Notes: generated by a model from the sequence alone, not told the origin. A stretch of 35,441 nucleotides of DNA from an uncultured Anaerovibrio sp. (GCA_900768695.1 CAAGDY010000426.1:1-35441), one strand, 5' to 3'; positions 25,460-34,203 are shown, counted from the stretch's first letter. Translations and numbers: made by a program.

Positions 25460-25562
25460 TGCCACCTGCCATCGTTCCGACAGGATACCCTGCCACCGAC
25501 CATTGCTTTGGCAGAGCTTCCTGCCACCTGCTATTATTTCGGCAGAACTCCCTGCCGCTGAG
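25460..25562. repeat. 31-bp degenerate tandem repeat (three units plus a partial fourth)
   Basis: Units start at 25460, 25491, 25522 and 25553, each opening TGCCRCY and ending in a CAGNNNN..CC segment that can pair with the next unit's CCTGCC, forming small hairpins. It starts 8 bp after the lysR stop and runs into the 3' end of the convergent lipase gene. Confidence 0.8.
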
Positions 25563-26952
25563 CCTCCTTGATATCGGCCACCGCCCTGGTTACATCGTAC
25601 ATCACTGCCTCAATAGGCGTAATCTCCTGGGTGGTCGTGGAGGTAATGGTATTCAGCAATGGCTCGCCGGTGGTAGTATAGAACTCCACTGCCGCCGCCA
25701 GCCGATAAAGGTTGGGATTTTCCTTGTCTGCAGTGCCGCTGATATTTATCATGGCAACCTTGTCACAGCCGGCCTCCTCCGCCCTGCGGCACGCCGCAAA
25801 AAGCGCATCAACGGCGGCTCCCGGCCGGGCGTATGAATCATCCGCCACCACCTGGCTGAACTGGTGCATCAGGATATCTCCTGCCACCACCTGCATGTAG
25901 GCGCTGTCGTTGGCAATAGCCTCCGGCAAATCCAGCGCCGCCGGAGCTATGTACACACGCCCGGCAAAGGACACCTGCCGCCAGGACTGCATCGGCTTTC
26001 CTGCCTGCGCCGCCCCGTTCCCGTCGGCCTCCTTTGCCGCCGCCAGGCCGGCCATGCTCAGGTCCCCCTGCAGGATTTCATCGTAATAGCCGCGGATGGC
26101 CGCATCCAGATAGCCCACTATGGCGTGATTGAACTTGTGGGAGTTTTCGTTTTTCTTCCATTTGTACTCCGTGCCAAAATGCACATAGCCGGATTTCAGG
26201 GCCTGCAAGGCATTCCTGACCACATCGCCGCCCATGGTATAACGGTTCAGGTCGATGCGGTAGCCGTATTCCTCCGCAAAGGCGGTATTGCCCACCGTGG
26301 GCGCACCAAAGGTAAAAACGCTAAGCTTGTCCGGCTCCACGCCCATGGAAACCAGCCGGGCCGCCAGCAGTGTGGCAACGGCCCCGCCCAGGCTGTGCCC
26401 GGTCAGATAAAGGCGCTCGTTGCCGTCTGCCGCCAGCTCCCGCAGGCGGTCAGCCCCCATAATGCCATCCGCATCAGGGGTAAAAAAGGCCGTCATGGTA
26501 TAATCATTGAAGCCCTGATGCACCATCGGCTGATTGGCTGTTACCTTTTCAGTTGCGGCAAAGCTACGGAACTCCTGCGGCGTTGTGCCGCCAAAAAGCA
26601 CCTTGCCGAACCGCAAATCAACCTCTACATCCTTCAGCTTCTCCGTGCCCGGAATCACCACCAGGGCCTCGCGCCCGTCACTGCCCTCATGCACAAGGGT
26701 ATAGAAGGTAGTATCCGCCCGCCTGTCAGCCTGCCTGTAATCCTTGAACTGCCAGCCGAACTGGCTCATTTCCTGCCGCACCGCCTCATTCATGCTGCTG
26801 CTGTACACAGCCATGTCAGCCAGCGCACAGATATAAGCCATCCTGGCCTGCCAGGCAGAATCAAATACCTGCGCCCTGACTACGGCAGGCCCGCCCAGAA
26901 GCAGGACAAGGCTCAAAAAAGCACTGCAGAAAAAACCGAAAAAAACTCGCAA
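25534..26952 (-). CDS. Secreted class 3 lipase-like hydrolase
   Basis: Alpha/beta-hydrolase of the lipase class 3 family, exported. The start is TTG at 26952 with AAGGGGGT 7 bp upstream. A signal peptide (about 1-27, cleavage after VVRA) is followed by the lipase core with the oxyanion-side motif VVIPGTEK, the nucleophile elbow GHSLGG (Ser187), a likely Asp243 in GGDVV and His258 in YVHFG. The C-terminal ~200 residues (after about 290) are not recognised. They contain alternating beta-like segments and a VAMINISG motif and may be a separate domain; the extreme 3' end lies inside the 31-bp repeat array. A triacylglycerol or phospholipid ester substrate is likely. Confidence 0.85.
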   Translation of the reverse strand: MRVFFGFFCSAFLSLVLLLGGPAVVRAQVFDSAWQARMAYICALADMAVYSSSMNEAVRQEMSQFGWQFKDYRQADRRADTTFYTLVHEGSDGREALVVIPGTEKLKDVEVDLRFGKVLFGGTTPQEFRSFAATEKVTANQPMVHQGFNDYTMTAFFTPDADGIMGADRLRELAADGNERLYLTGHSLGGAVATLLAARLVSMGVEPDKLSVFTFGAPTVGNTAFAEEYGYRIDLNRYTMGGDVVRNALQALKSGYVHFGTEYKWKKNENSHKFNHAIVGYLDAAIRGYYDEILQGDLSMAGLAAAKEADGNGAAQAGKPMQSWRQVSFAGRVYIAPAALDLPEAIANDSAYMQVVAGDILMHQFSQVVADDSYARPGAAVDALFAACRRAEEAGCDKVAMINISGTADKENPNLYRLAAAVEFYTTTGEPLLNTITSTTTQEITPIEAVMYDVTRAVADIKEAQRQGVLPK

Positions 26953-27025
26953 ACAAAATACCCCCTTACCTCAAGCCGGCCATGCGGCACATCCGCCCTT
27001 CCTGCAGGAAGGACACGCCAAGCCA

Positions 27026-27658
27026 TCACACGCCCAGCGCTTCCTTTGCCAGCCTGTCTGCCAGCTCGTTGCCCTCTACGCCGGTGTGGCCTGCCACCTT
27101 CTGAAAGCGCACCCAGCCAAGACGCGGCTGCATGAACGCCGCATACGCCTGTGTCAGCGGCAGTTTGGCCTGCCAGTGCTTCAGCGGCCAGGCGGCAATC
27201 CCTTCATAATCATGGCAGATGGTTACGCCCCTGTCCTCCATGCCCTGAGCCTCCGCCCACAGCACGGCCTCACGGGCGGCGTCCATCTCACCGGCCACAT
27301 TGTGCAGCTTTGCCGCCTCGGCAGAACTGCCTGTGCCGTTCTGCGTAAAAATCAGCTCCCCGTCCTCATAGGCGGCAAAGCCCCAGCTATACCTCCCCTT
27401 GATGTAGGAACCATCCACAAATATAACCACGCCCCGGGCAGAATCATCGCCTGCCCCCTCCGGCATGCCACCGTTTCCGACAGCCGCCCGGCCTGACAGG
27501 CTGTTCATAAAGGCCTCGGCCTCCGGCAGGGTGACAAAGCCCTTGAACTTTGCCCCCTTGAAGCCTGTAACCTGACGCTGGCATTCAGCCCAGGTCCTGT
27601 AGATACCGGGCTGTCTTCCTGCCAGCACTGCATAATAATTATTCTTAGCCTTTGCCAC
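27026..27658 (-). CDS. Ribonuclease HI with N-terminal hybrid-binding (viroplasmin) domain
   Basis: Degrades the RNA strand of RNA-DNA hybrids. GTG at 27658 is taken as the start because AGAGG is 6 bp upstream and the homology starts at AKAKNNYYAVLAGR; the frame is open to a TTG at 27679. The 210-residue protein has the viroplasmin/HBD domain (about 4-55: YYAVLAGRQPGIYRTWAEC, FKGAKFKGF), a linker and the RNase H fold with all four acidic active-site residues: VDGSY, GEMDAAREA, CHDYEGI and HTGVEGNELADRLAKEAL. It lies 27 bp after mtaD. Confidence 0.92.
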   Translation of the reverse strand: MAKAKNNYYAVLAGRQPGIYRTWAECQRQVTGFKGAKFKGFVTLPEAEAFMNSLSGRAAVGNGGMPEGAGDDSARGVVIFVDGSYIKGRYSWGFAAYEDGELIFTQNGTGSSAEAAKLHNVAGEMDAAREAVLWAEAQGMEDRGVTICHDYEGIAAWPLKHWQAKLPLTQAYAAFMQPRLGWVRFQKVAGHTGVEGNELADRLAKEALGV

Positions 27659-27685
27659 GCTCAACCTCTTTAACCGCAAAAAACA

Positions 27686-28969
27686 TCAGACCCTGCTTAC
27701 CAAATCCATAGCGCAAGCATTTGCCTCAAACAGAACCTTTTCCTCGTCCAGCGTCTTCAGCTCGCCCTTTTCCATGAGTATCCTGCCGTTGCAAAGCACG
27801 GTATCGGCACTGCTGCTGTTGGCAGAATAAACCAGCAGGGAAACCAGGTCATGGCGCGGGCACCACTCAGGACGATTCATGTCATAAAGCACGATATCTG
27901 CCTTCCAGCCAACCTGCAGCTTGCCGGTCCTGTCCAGCAGGAGAGCCCTGGCGCCATACTCAGTGCCCATTTTCAGAGCCTCTGCGGCAGGCACTGCCAG
28001 CGGATTCAGCTCATGAACCTTGTGGAGCATAGCCGCCAGGCGGATTTCTTCCAGCATGTCCAGATTGTTGTTGCTGGAAGCGCCATCCGTGCCCAATGCC
28101 ACCTGCACGCCGCTGGCAAGCAGCTTTGGCACAGGAGATACGCCGCTGGCAAGCTTCATGTTACTGCCGGGATTGTGTACCGGCGCAATGGATTTTTCCT
28201 TCATCATGGCGATATCTGCATCATCCAGCCAGACACAATGGGCCGCAACGGACGGACGGTCAAACAGGCCGGTTTCTGCAATGTACTGGAAAGGCCTCTT
28301 GCCGTACTGCTCCTGAATCTGCTGAATCTCCGCCCGGGTTTCGGACATGTGGATATGCACGTTGATGCCATGCTCTGCCGAAACCTTTGCCGCCTCCCGG
28401 CAGAACTCCGGCGGGCAGGTATAAGGTGCATGGACGCCCAGCATAATCGTAATCAGGCCGTCCCCTGCCCCGTGGTAATTTTTGTACAGCTCCACATTTT
28501 CCGCCAGGCTCTTCATGGCTGTAGGCGCAAAGCCTATAAGCCCCCGGCTCAGGATACCGCGTACCCCGGCAGAGAGGGTTTCCTCGGCCACAGCCTCCAT
28601 GCACGGCCCGTACATATCTGCATAGGCGGTAGTGCCGCCCTTTATCATTTCCACCAGCGCCAGCCTTGCGCCCATGCGGATATCATTTTCCACCATCTTT
28701 GCCTCAACCGGCCAAATCCTATTGTTCAGCCAGTCCATCAGCTCCATGTCGTCAGCATAGCTGCGGAGCAGGGTCATGGAGGCATGGGTGTGGGCATTTA
28801 CCAGCCCCGGCACCGCAAAACGGTCCTTGCCTTCAATAACATAATCAGCAGTAAAATCCGCAGGCACCTCGCCCACGGCAGTAATAACATCATCTGTAAC
28901 AGCAATATCTGCCACGCCTGTGGAATAATCCTGCTGTAGCACATGTGCGCCCTTAATCAAAATCTTCAT
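27686..28969 (-). CDS. mtaD: 5'-methylthioadenosine / S-adenosylhomocysteine deaminase (amidohydrolase)
   Basis: Metal-dependent amidohydrolase that deaminates adenosine-type nucleosides such as MTA, SAH or adenosine. ATG at 28969 is chosen (GGGGTG upstream; homology begins MKILIKGAHVL), giving 427 residues. Metal and catalytic motifs: NAHTHASM (H60, H62), HIHMSET, AAHCVWL and GTDGASSNNNLDM. It follows ahcY by 56 bp, so SAH-derived substrates are likely. Members of this family also deaminate aminofutalosine in some bacteria, so with mqnE nearby a role in menaquinone synthesis is a real alternative. Confidence 0.87.
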   Translation of the reverse strand: MKILIKGAHVLQQDYSTGVADIAVTDDVITAVGEVPADFTADYVIEGKDRFAVPGLVNAHTHASMTLLRSYADDMELMDWLNNRIWPVEAKMVENDIRMGARLALVEMIKGGTTAYADMYGPCMEAVAEETLSAGVRGILSRGLIGFAPTAMKSLAENVELYKNYHGAGDGLITIMLGVHAPYTCPPEFCREAAKVSAEHGINVHIHMSETRAEIQQIQEQYGKRPFQYIAETGLFDRPSVAAHCVWLDDADIAMMKEKSIAPVHNPGSNMKLASGVSPVPKLLASGVQVALGTDGASSNNNLDMLEEIRLAAMLHKVHELNPLAVPAAEALKMGTEYGARALLLDRTGKLQVGWKADIVLYDMNRPEWCPRHDLVSLLVYSANSSSADTVLCNGRILMEKGELKTLDEEKVLFEANACAMDLVSRV

Positions 28970-29025
28970 CACTAACACCCCATGCAATCAATGTAATCTT
29001 CACAACGCCTGGCCGACAGCCACTA

Positions 29026-30267
29026 TCAGCACTGGTGCAGGTATGCGTACTGCTCAGGTGTCAGCTCGTCAATCTCAATTCCCATAGCGGCCAGCTTGAT
29101 TTTGGCAATTTTGGCATTGACCTCATCCGGCAGGACATAGACCTTGTTTTCCAGCTTGTCGTGGTTTTCTACAATATGCAGGGCGGAGAAGAACTGCACG
29201 CCCCAGCTCAAATCCATAATCTCGGCAGGATGCCCGTCACCGCAGGCGAGATTTACCAGACGTCCCTCACCCAGCAGATACAGCTTCTTGCCATTGGCAA
29301 ATCTGAATTCCTCAATCCCCGGCTTTACCTGGGTGCGGCTCTCGGAAACCTCCTCCAGCTCAGGAATATTGATTTCCAAATCAAAATGGCCGGAATTAGC
29401 CATTACGGCACCGTCCTTCATGGACTCATAGTGCCACTTGCGCAGGATGTCCTTGTCGCCCGTCAGGGTCAGGAAGATATCGCCTACCTTGGCGGCCTCG
29501 TCCATCGGCATTACACGGAAGCCGTCAAACACCGCCTCAATGGCCTTAATCGGGTCTACCTCGGTAATGATGACGTTGGCACCCAACCCCTTGGCACGCA
29601 TAGCGCCGCCCTTGCCGCACCAGCCATAGCCGGCGATAACGACGGTCTTGCCGGCGATAACCAGGTTGGTGGCACGCATGATGCCCTCCCAGGTGGACTG
29701 GCCGGTGCCATAGCGGTTGTCAAAGAGATACTTGCAATAAGCATCGTTGGCGGCCAGCATCGGGAATTCCAGCTTGCCGGCAGCTTCAAGGGCGCGGTCA
29801 CGAAGAACGCCCGTAGTGGTTTCCTCGGAGCCGCCGATAATCTTCGGCAGAAGCTCGCGACGCTCATTGTGCAAACGGTAAATCAAATCGCCGCCATCGT
29901 CCATGATGATATCCGGCTCGCAGTCAAGAGCCATATCAATGTAGGCATCGTACTCTTCCATGGTACAGCCGTGGTGGGCAAATACCGTAACGCCCCCCTC
30001 TACCAGCGCCGCACATACATCGTCCTGAGTGGACAAAGGATTGGAGGCTGTGGCAATAACCTCTGCACCAGCCGCCTGCAGTACCAGCGCCAGATAGGCT
30101 GTCTTGGCCTCAAGGTGCATGGTCATTACCATACGCTTGCCAGCAAAAGGCCTGGTAACGGAGTATTCCTTTTCAATAGCGTTCATCACCGGCATAAAAT
30201 TCTTTACCCAGTTGATTTTATCGTGGCCGGAAGGAGCCAGAGAGATATCCTTAATTTTTGATTTCAT
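29026..30267 (-). CDS. ahcY: Adenosylhomocysteinase (S-adenosylhomocysteine hydrolase family)
   Basis: NAD-dependent hydrolysis of SAH to homocysteine and adenosine, clearing the by-product of methylation. It has 413 residues with TMHLEAKTA, SNPLSTQDD, the NAD motif VVIAGYGWCGKG, NSGHFDLEI and LLGEGRLVNLACGDGHPAEIMD. The C terminus ends at YAYLHQC and lacks the Lys/Tyr tail (KPDHYRY) of the classical bacterial and animal enzymes, so it resembles the short Thermotoga/archaeal type. It sits between surE and the SAH/MTA deaminase gene. Archaeal relatives of the short type can act on S-inosylhomocysteine made by a deaminase. GAGAGGAG precedes ATG. Confidence 0.94.
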   Translation of the reverse strand: MKSKIKDISLAPSGHDKINWVKNFMPVMNAIEKEYSVTRPFAGKRMVMTMHLEAKTAYLALVLQAAGAEVIATASNPLSTQDDVCAALVEGGVTVFAHHGCTMEEYDAYIDMALDCEPDIIMDDGGDLIYRLHNERRELLPKIIGGSEETTTGVLRDRALEAAGKLEFPMLAANDAYCKYLFDNRYGTGQSTWEGIMRATNLVIAGKTVVIAGYGWCGKGGAMRAKGLGANVIITEVDPIKAIEAVFDGFRVMPMDEAAKVGDIFLTLTGDKDILRKWHYESMKDGAVMANSGHFDLEINIPELEEVSESRTQVKPGIEEFRFANGKKLYLLGEGRLVNLACGDGHPAEIMDLSWGVQFFSALHIVENHDKLENKVYVLPDEVNAKIAKIKLAAMGIEIDELTPEQYAYLHQC

Positions 30268-30307
30268 GTTTACATTCTCCTCTCAAACAACTTAACAATT
30301 CATTATA

Positions 30308-31069
30308 TCATAGATTGCGCCCTGATGGCAGGGCTGAAAAATCTGTTTTATCCAGCTGCAGCGGCGTCACGGAAATATTGCCCCGGCAGGTAACCATCAC
30401 ATCAGTATCATCCGTGTTGCCGGTCAGCAACGGCGAGCCGCCTACCGTATAAAAAACACGTCCGTCCTCATCCTGCTGTCTTTCATAGGCGTTGCAGTAA
30501 TCCCGCACACCCTGGCGGCACCAGACCCATTCATAGCCGCCGGACAGCCTGCGCGGGAAATTTACGTTCAACAGCTTTCTCCCGCTGCTGCACCTCAAAA
30601 GCTCCGGCAGCTTGGCGGCAAACTGCTCCGCCACAAACTCAAAGGAATGCTCCGCATTGTACTCAAGGGACACCGCCACGGCATCTATCCCCTGCACAAA
30701 GCCCTCCGACGCGGCCCCTATGGTGCCTGAGTAGAGCATGTCCGTCCCCAGGTTGCTGCCATCGTTGATGCCGGAAATCACCAGCTCCGGCATCAGTGCC
30801 CTGTCCCTGCGGATAATGCCCTCAATGTAGAGCTTTACCGTGTCGGCAGGCGTTCCGTCAATGGCAAGGGCCTGTATGCCGTACCTGTCCTGCAGGGGCC
30901 GGTATTCCTCCACGTACAGCCTGTCCCGCACCGTGATGGCATGAGCCTTGGCACTCTGCTGGCCTGCCGGAGCGGCCACAACCACCTCATGCTCCCTGTG
31001 AAGTGACCTGACCAGGGCCTCGATGCCCTCTGACCTGATACCATCATCGTTTGAGATTAAAATCCGCAT
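30308..31069 (-). CDS. surE: 5'/3'-nucleotidase SurE
   Basis: Metal-dependent phosphatase acting on nucleoside monophosphates. It has 253 residues, the normal size. The N-terminal MRILISNDDGI holds the metal ligands Asp8 and Asp9; Ser39 (GQQSAKAH) and Asn102 (SGINDGSNLGTD) complete the site; YSGTIGAASEG is conserved. It is the first gene of a closely spaced minus-strand run (surE, ahcY 40 bp later, deaminase, RNase HI, lipase), which suggests a nucleoside/SAH salvage theme for the first three. Confidence 0.93.
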   Translation of the reverse strand: MRILISNDDGIRSEGIEALVRSLHREHEVVVAAPAGQQSAKAHAITVRDRLYVEEYRPLQDRYGIQALAIDGTPADTVKLYIEGIIRRDRALMPELVISGINDGSNLGTDMLYSGTIGAASEGFVQGIDAVAVSLEYNAEHSFEFVAEQFAAKLPELLRCSSGRKLLNVNFPRRLSGGYEWVWCRQGVRDYCNAYERQQDEDGRVFYTVGGSPLLTGNTDDTDVMVTCRGNISVTPLQLDKTDFSALPSGRNL

Positions 31070-31150
31070 AATTTCCCCCTTTGCATATACATCACTTTTA
31101 TTTTGCCCAAAAACGCTGACGTTCCTTCGTTCAGTATTCAGCTATATATC

Positions 31151-31181
31151 AAAAACAGGCCAGAACACCGTTCTGACCTGT
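31151..31181 (-). terminator. Rho-independent terminator of the tRNA-Lys pair
   Basis: Minus strand: a 12-bp stem (31170-31181 with 31155-31166, one wobble) around a 3-nt loop, followed by five T, just after the second tRNA. Confidence 0.9.
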
Positions 31182-31190
31182 CACATTCAA

Positions 31191-31266
31191 TGGTGACCCA
31201 CCGGAGACTCGAACTCCGAACCTGCTGATTAAGAGTCAGATGCTCTACCAGTTGAGCTAGTGAGTC
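31191..31266 (-). tRNA. tRNA-Lys (CTT)
   Basis: 76-nt cloverleaf on the minus strand with encoded CCA. The acceptor stem is GACTCAC with GTGGGTC, the D arm GCTC/GAGC, the anticodon loop CTCTTAA (anticodon CTT), and the T arm CGGAG-TTCGAGT-CTCCG. Position 27-43 is a T-C mismatch. Identical to the copy at 31306. Confidence 0.95.
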
Positions 31267-31305
31267 AATATTTTGGCAAACTGCCTGCTTATGCCGCGAA
31301 AAGGA

Positions 31306-31381
31306 TGGTGACCCACCGGAGACTCGAACTCCGAACCTGCTGATTAAGAGTCAGATGCTCTACCAGTTGAGCTAGTGAGTC
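31306..31381 (-). tRNA. tRNA-Lys (CTT), second identical copy
   Basis: Same 76 nt as the gene at 31191-31266, 39 bp upstream of it in transcription order. The two are probably co-transcribed from the promoter at 31419-31447 and ended by the terminator at 31151-31181. Confidence 0.95.
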
Positions 31382-31418
31382 ACATAAACCAGCGCCTTAG
31401 CGCCTCGCGACAATGAAT

Positions 31419-31447
31419 ATTATATGTATTTCATGATAAATTGTCAA
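31419..31447 (-). promoter_or_regulatory. tRNA promoter, perfect consensus
   Basis: Minus strand TTGACA (31442-31447), 17-bp spacer, TATAAT (31419-31424), as expected for a highly expressed stable RNA operon. A GC-rich CGCGAGGCGC element follows near the start point. Confidence 0.92.
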
Positions 31448-31536
31448 CACTTTTTTTGAAAAATGTGAAAATTATCTTCCGGGTGGCAAAACCACCTGCA
31501 AAAATATATCCTCCTGCTGATTCTTCCTGCAAACAG

Positions 31537-31565
31537 CTGACAAATCACTTTTTCTGTTATATCAT
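31537..31565 (+). promoter_or_regulatory. Possible promoter of the EamA gene
   Basis: CTGACA (31537-31542), 17-bp spacer, TATCAT (31560-31565), about 30 bp before the ATG. Confidence 0.4.
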
Positions 31566-31597
31566 TATAGTATTGCAAAAAAAGAGGTGTATTATCC

Positions 31598-32491
31598 ATG
31601 ACTATTTCATCGCGAACCAAAGGCGTACTGATGGCACTGATTGGCTCCATCTTCTGGGGCGGGTCGGGTGTTGCGGCCCAGTTTATCCTGCAGGAAAAGG
31701 GCATGACGGCTGATTATCTCACCGCCGTCCGCACCATCACCGCCGGACTTCTGCTACTTTTTATAGATGCCTTCATCAACGGCAATAACATCCTCGCCAT
31801 CTGGAAGGACAAGGAAAGCCGCAGGCGCCTGCTGGCCTTTGGCCTGCTGGGCATGATGTCCGTGCAGTATACGTATTTTGTGGCGATTGAGTACAGCAAT
31901 GCTCCGACGGCCACCATCATTCAGTATCTCATGCCTATTCTCATCCTCATCTGGTTCTCCATCAGGGAGAAAAAGCTGCCACAGCCTGCGCAGGTCATCT
32001 GCGCTATCATGGCTATTTTCGGCACAGCGCTCCTGGTCACCCACGGCAGTCTGACTACGCTGGCTATTTCCGACGTAGCACTGTTCTGGGGTATTCTCAG
32101 CGCCTTTGCCGCCGCCTTTTACACCGTACAGCCCCGCTGGCTGCTTCTGCGCTGGCCGTCACCGCAGGTAATCGGCTGGGCCATGCTCATCGGCGGTGCC
32201 GCCATATCCGTTATTTCACCACCGCTGTCCTATCCAGGCACGCTGGACATGCCGGCGGCTCTCAGCCTCGCCTATATCTGCGTGCTGGGCACAGCCGCCT
32301 CCTTCTGGCTGTACGTAACCAGCACCAAATACATTCTGGCACAGGAGGCCAGCATCCTCAACGCTACCGAGCCCCTGGCCTCCATCATCTTCTCCGTAAT
32401 TTTGCTGGATGTGCTTTTTGAACTGCCGGAAATCATCGGCACACTGCTGATTATCATGCCTATTATTTATATAACACTGAAGAGGAAATAG
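31598..32491 (+). CDS. EamA/DMT-superfamily transporter
   Basis: Inner-membrane exporter of the drug/metabolite transporter superfamily. It has 297 residues, about ten hydrophobic helices arranged as two EamA repeats: the first starts GVLMALIGSIFWGGSGVAAQ and contains AIEYSNAPTATIIQYLMPI; the second starts DVALFWGILSAFAAAFYTV and contains ILAQEASILNATEPLASIIF. AGAGGTG precedes the ATG. A single gene on the plus strand between the tRNA promoter and the nfn terminator. The substrate (amino acid or other metabolite) cannot be read from sequence. Confidence 0.9.
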   Translation: MTISSRTKGVLMALIGSIFWGGSGVAAQFILQEKGMTADYLTAVRTITAGLLLLFIDAFINGNNILAIWKDKESRRRLLAFGLLGMMSVQYTYFVAIEYSNAPTATIIQYLMPILILIWFSIREKKLPQPAQVICAIMAIFGTALLVTHGSLTTLAISDVALFWGILSAFAAAFYTVQPRWLLLRWPSPQVIGWAMLIGGAAISVISPPLSYPGTLDMPAALSLAYICVLGTAASFWLYVTSTKYILAQEASILNATEPLASIIFSVILLDVLFELPEIIGTLLIIMPIIYITLKRK

Positions 32492-32632
32492 TGCCGGAGG
32501 GTAAATACCTTCAGACAAAAAATCAAACAAATCACCATTCCGATTCAGCATGTTGTGCCAAACTTTATGGACATAATTTTCCACATGATTTAATATAAAT
32601 ATTCAGGCGGAGTGTCCTCTGTCATTACACAC

Positions 32633-32662
32633 AAAAAGGGCACGGCCTGCCTGGCCATGCCC
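32633..32662 (-). terminator. Rho-independent terminator of the metF-nfn operon
   Basis: Minus strand: GGGCATGGCC pairs with GGCCGTGCCC (10 bp, one wobble) around 5 nt, followed by five T. It is about 120 bp beyond the nfnL stop. Confidence 0.88.
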
Positions 32663-32785
32663 CAAAACGTAAAAATCCTCACGGGAAATTCACCGCAATA
32701 TGTTTGATTATATTACTATATTACTATATCGCTGTATCACTGTATTGTTTCATCGTATACGGCCATGCCGCCACTGCTTCTGTCC

Positions 32786-34198
32786 CTATTTCCCGGCCTG
32801 TTTCTTTGCCTTCAGGTACTTATCAATGGCCGCGGCGGCTTTCTTGCCTGCCCCCATAGCCAGAATAACAGTAGCCGCGCCGGTGACAATATCACCACCG
32901 GCGAAAACGCCCTCCTTGGTGGTGGCACAGGTTTCCTCGTCAGCGATGATGTTGCCCCGCTTATTGGTGTCCATGCCCGGCGTCGTGGAAGCCACGATAG
33001 GGTTCGGGCCGTTGCCGATAGCCATGATGACGGTATCCACAGCCAGCTCAAACTCAGAGCCCTCCACAGCCACAGGGCGGCGGCGGCCGGAAGCATCCGG
33101 CTCACCCAGCTCCATGCGGATGCACCGAAGCCCCTTTACCCAGCCATTCTCATCCCCCAGGATTTCCACAGGATTGTTCAGCAGCTTGAACTGGATACCT
33201 TCTTCCTTGGCATGATGCACTTCCTCGGCACGGGCAGGCAGCTCCGCCTCGGAACGGCGGTAGACGATGTATACATTTTCCGCCCCCAGGCGCAGGGATG
33301 TACGAGCGGCATCCATAGCCACGTTGCCTCCGCCTACCACTGCCACATTCTTGCCGATGGCAATCGGAGTGGCATGGTTCGGGAAGTCATAGGCCTTCAT
33401 CAGATTACAGCGGGTCAGAAACTCGTTGGAGGAATACACTCCGTTGAGGTTTTCCCCCGGAATGTGCATAAAGTGCGGCAGACCGGCACCGGTACCTACA
33501 TACACCGCATCGAAACCCATCTCGCCTAAAAGCTCATCCACGGTGAAAAGGCGTCCTGCGATGGCATTTACCTCAATGGTCACACCCAGCTTCTGAAGGT
33601 TCTCCACCTCGCGCTTCACGATTTTTTCCTTCGGCAGGCGGAACTCAGGAATGCCATAGGACAAAACGCCGCCAGCCACATGCAGCGCCTCAAAAATCGT
33701 CACCTTGTACCCAAGCTTTGCCAGGTCACCAGCACAGGACAGGCCGGAAGGGCCTGCACCGATGACAGCCACCTTCTGGGCATCCTCCGCGAACTGGATT
33801 GGCTGGATTTCCTCGTTCTTGGCCAGCTGATAGTCAGCCACAAAGCGTTCCAGCCTGCCGATGCCTACCGGCTCCCCCTTGATGCCCATGACGCAGTGCT
33901 TCTCGCACTGGTTTTCCTGCGGGCAGACACGGCCACAGACCGCCGGCAGGGAGTTGGACTCCTTGACAATCCTGATGGCCTCGTCAAAGTCACGTTCCTT
34001 GATTTTGCCGATAAAGGCAGGGATGTTCACCTGCACCGGGCAGCCCTGACGGCATTTAGGGATTTTGCAGCCCAGACAGCGGTTCGCCTCCGCCACGGCA
34101 GTTTCCTCATCATAGCCCAGGGCTACCTCCTGAAAATTGCGGGCACGAACCTGAGGGTCCTGCTCCGGCATCTTGTGCTTTTCCATTACTAATGCCAT
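32786..34198 (-). CDS. NADH-dependent ferredoxin:NADP+ oxidoreductase large subunit NfnL (GltA/SudA-like)
   Basis: Flavin/Fe-S subunit of the electron-bifurcating transhydrogenase NfnSL, historically annotated as homotetrameric glutamate synthase GltA or sulfide dehydrogenase SudA. It has 470 residues. The N-terminal part has two [4Fe-4S] motifs (C41, C44, C49, C53 in CLGCKIPKCRQGC; C88, C92, C98, C102). Next comes the FAD Rossmann motif VAVIGAGPSGLSCAG (about 143-157), a second NADP-binding Rossmann motif VAVVGGGNVAMDAART, and the C-terminal FAGGDIVTGAATVILAMGAG. It is 5 bp after the small-subunit gene. That arrangement, with the Asp-ligated [2Fe-2S] of the small subunit, makes Nfn more likely than glutamate synthase. 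Confidence 0.9.
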   Translation of the reverse strand: MALVMEKHKMPEQDPQVRARNFQEVALGYDEETAVAEANRCLGCKIPKCRQGCPVQVNIPAFIGKIKERDFDEAIRIVKESNSLPAVCGRVCPQENQCEKHCVMGIKGEPVGIGRLERFVADYQLAKNEEIQPIQFAEDAQKVAVIGAGPSGLSCAGDLAKLGYKVTIFEALHVAGGVLSYGIPEFRLPKEKIVKREVENLQKLGVTIEVNAIAGRLFTVDELLGEMGFDAVYVGTGAGLPHFMHIPGENLNGVYSSNEFLTRCNLMKAYDFPNHATPIAIGKNVAVVGGGNVAMDAARTSLRLGAENVYIVYRRSEAELPARAEEVHHAKEEGIQFKLLNNPVEILGDENGWVKGLRCIRMELGEPDASGRRRPVAVEGSEFELAVDTVIMAIGNGPNPIVASTTPGMDTNKRGNIIADEETCATTKEGVFAGGDIVTGAATVILAMGAGKKAAAAIDKYLKAKKQAGK

Positions 34199-34203
34199 TT
34201 TCC

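Noticed and set aside
25864..27135. 423-codon plus-strand ORF opposite the lipase
   Set aside because: The lipase on the minus strand has a signal peptide and catalytic motifs; the plus ORF is a shadow.
31191..31381. Two identical tRNA genes as a possible integrative-element attachment site
   Set aside because: No integrase, no partial tRNA duplicate and no mobile genes flank them; they are an ordinary tandem tRNA operon.
32700..32760. TATTACTA/TATCACTG short repeats after the nfn terminator region
   Set aside because: Low-complexity AT-rich sequence of irregular period; no function can be supported.
32786..34198. Annotation as glutamate synthase small subunit (GltD/GltA)
   Set aside because: No large glutamate synthase subunit is present and the gene is paired with an FNR-like subunit bearing an Asp/Cys3 [2Fe-2S] site, which fits NfnSL better.
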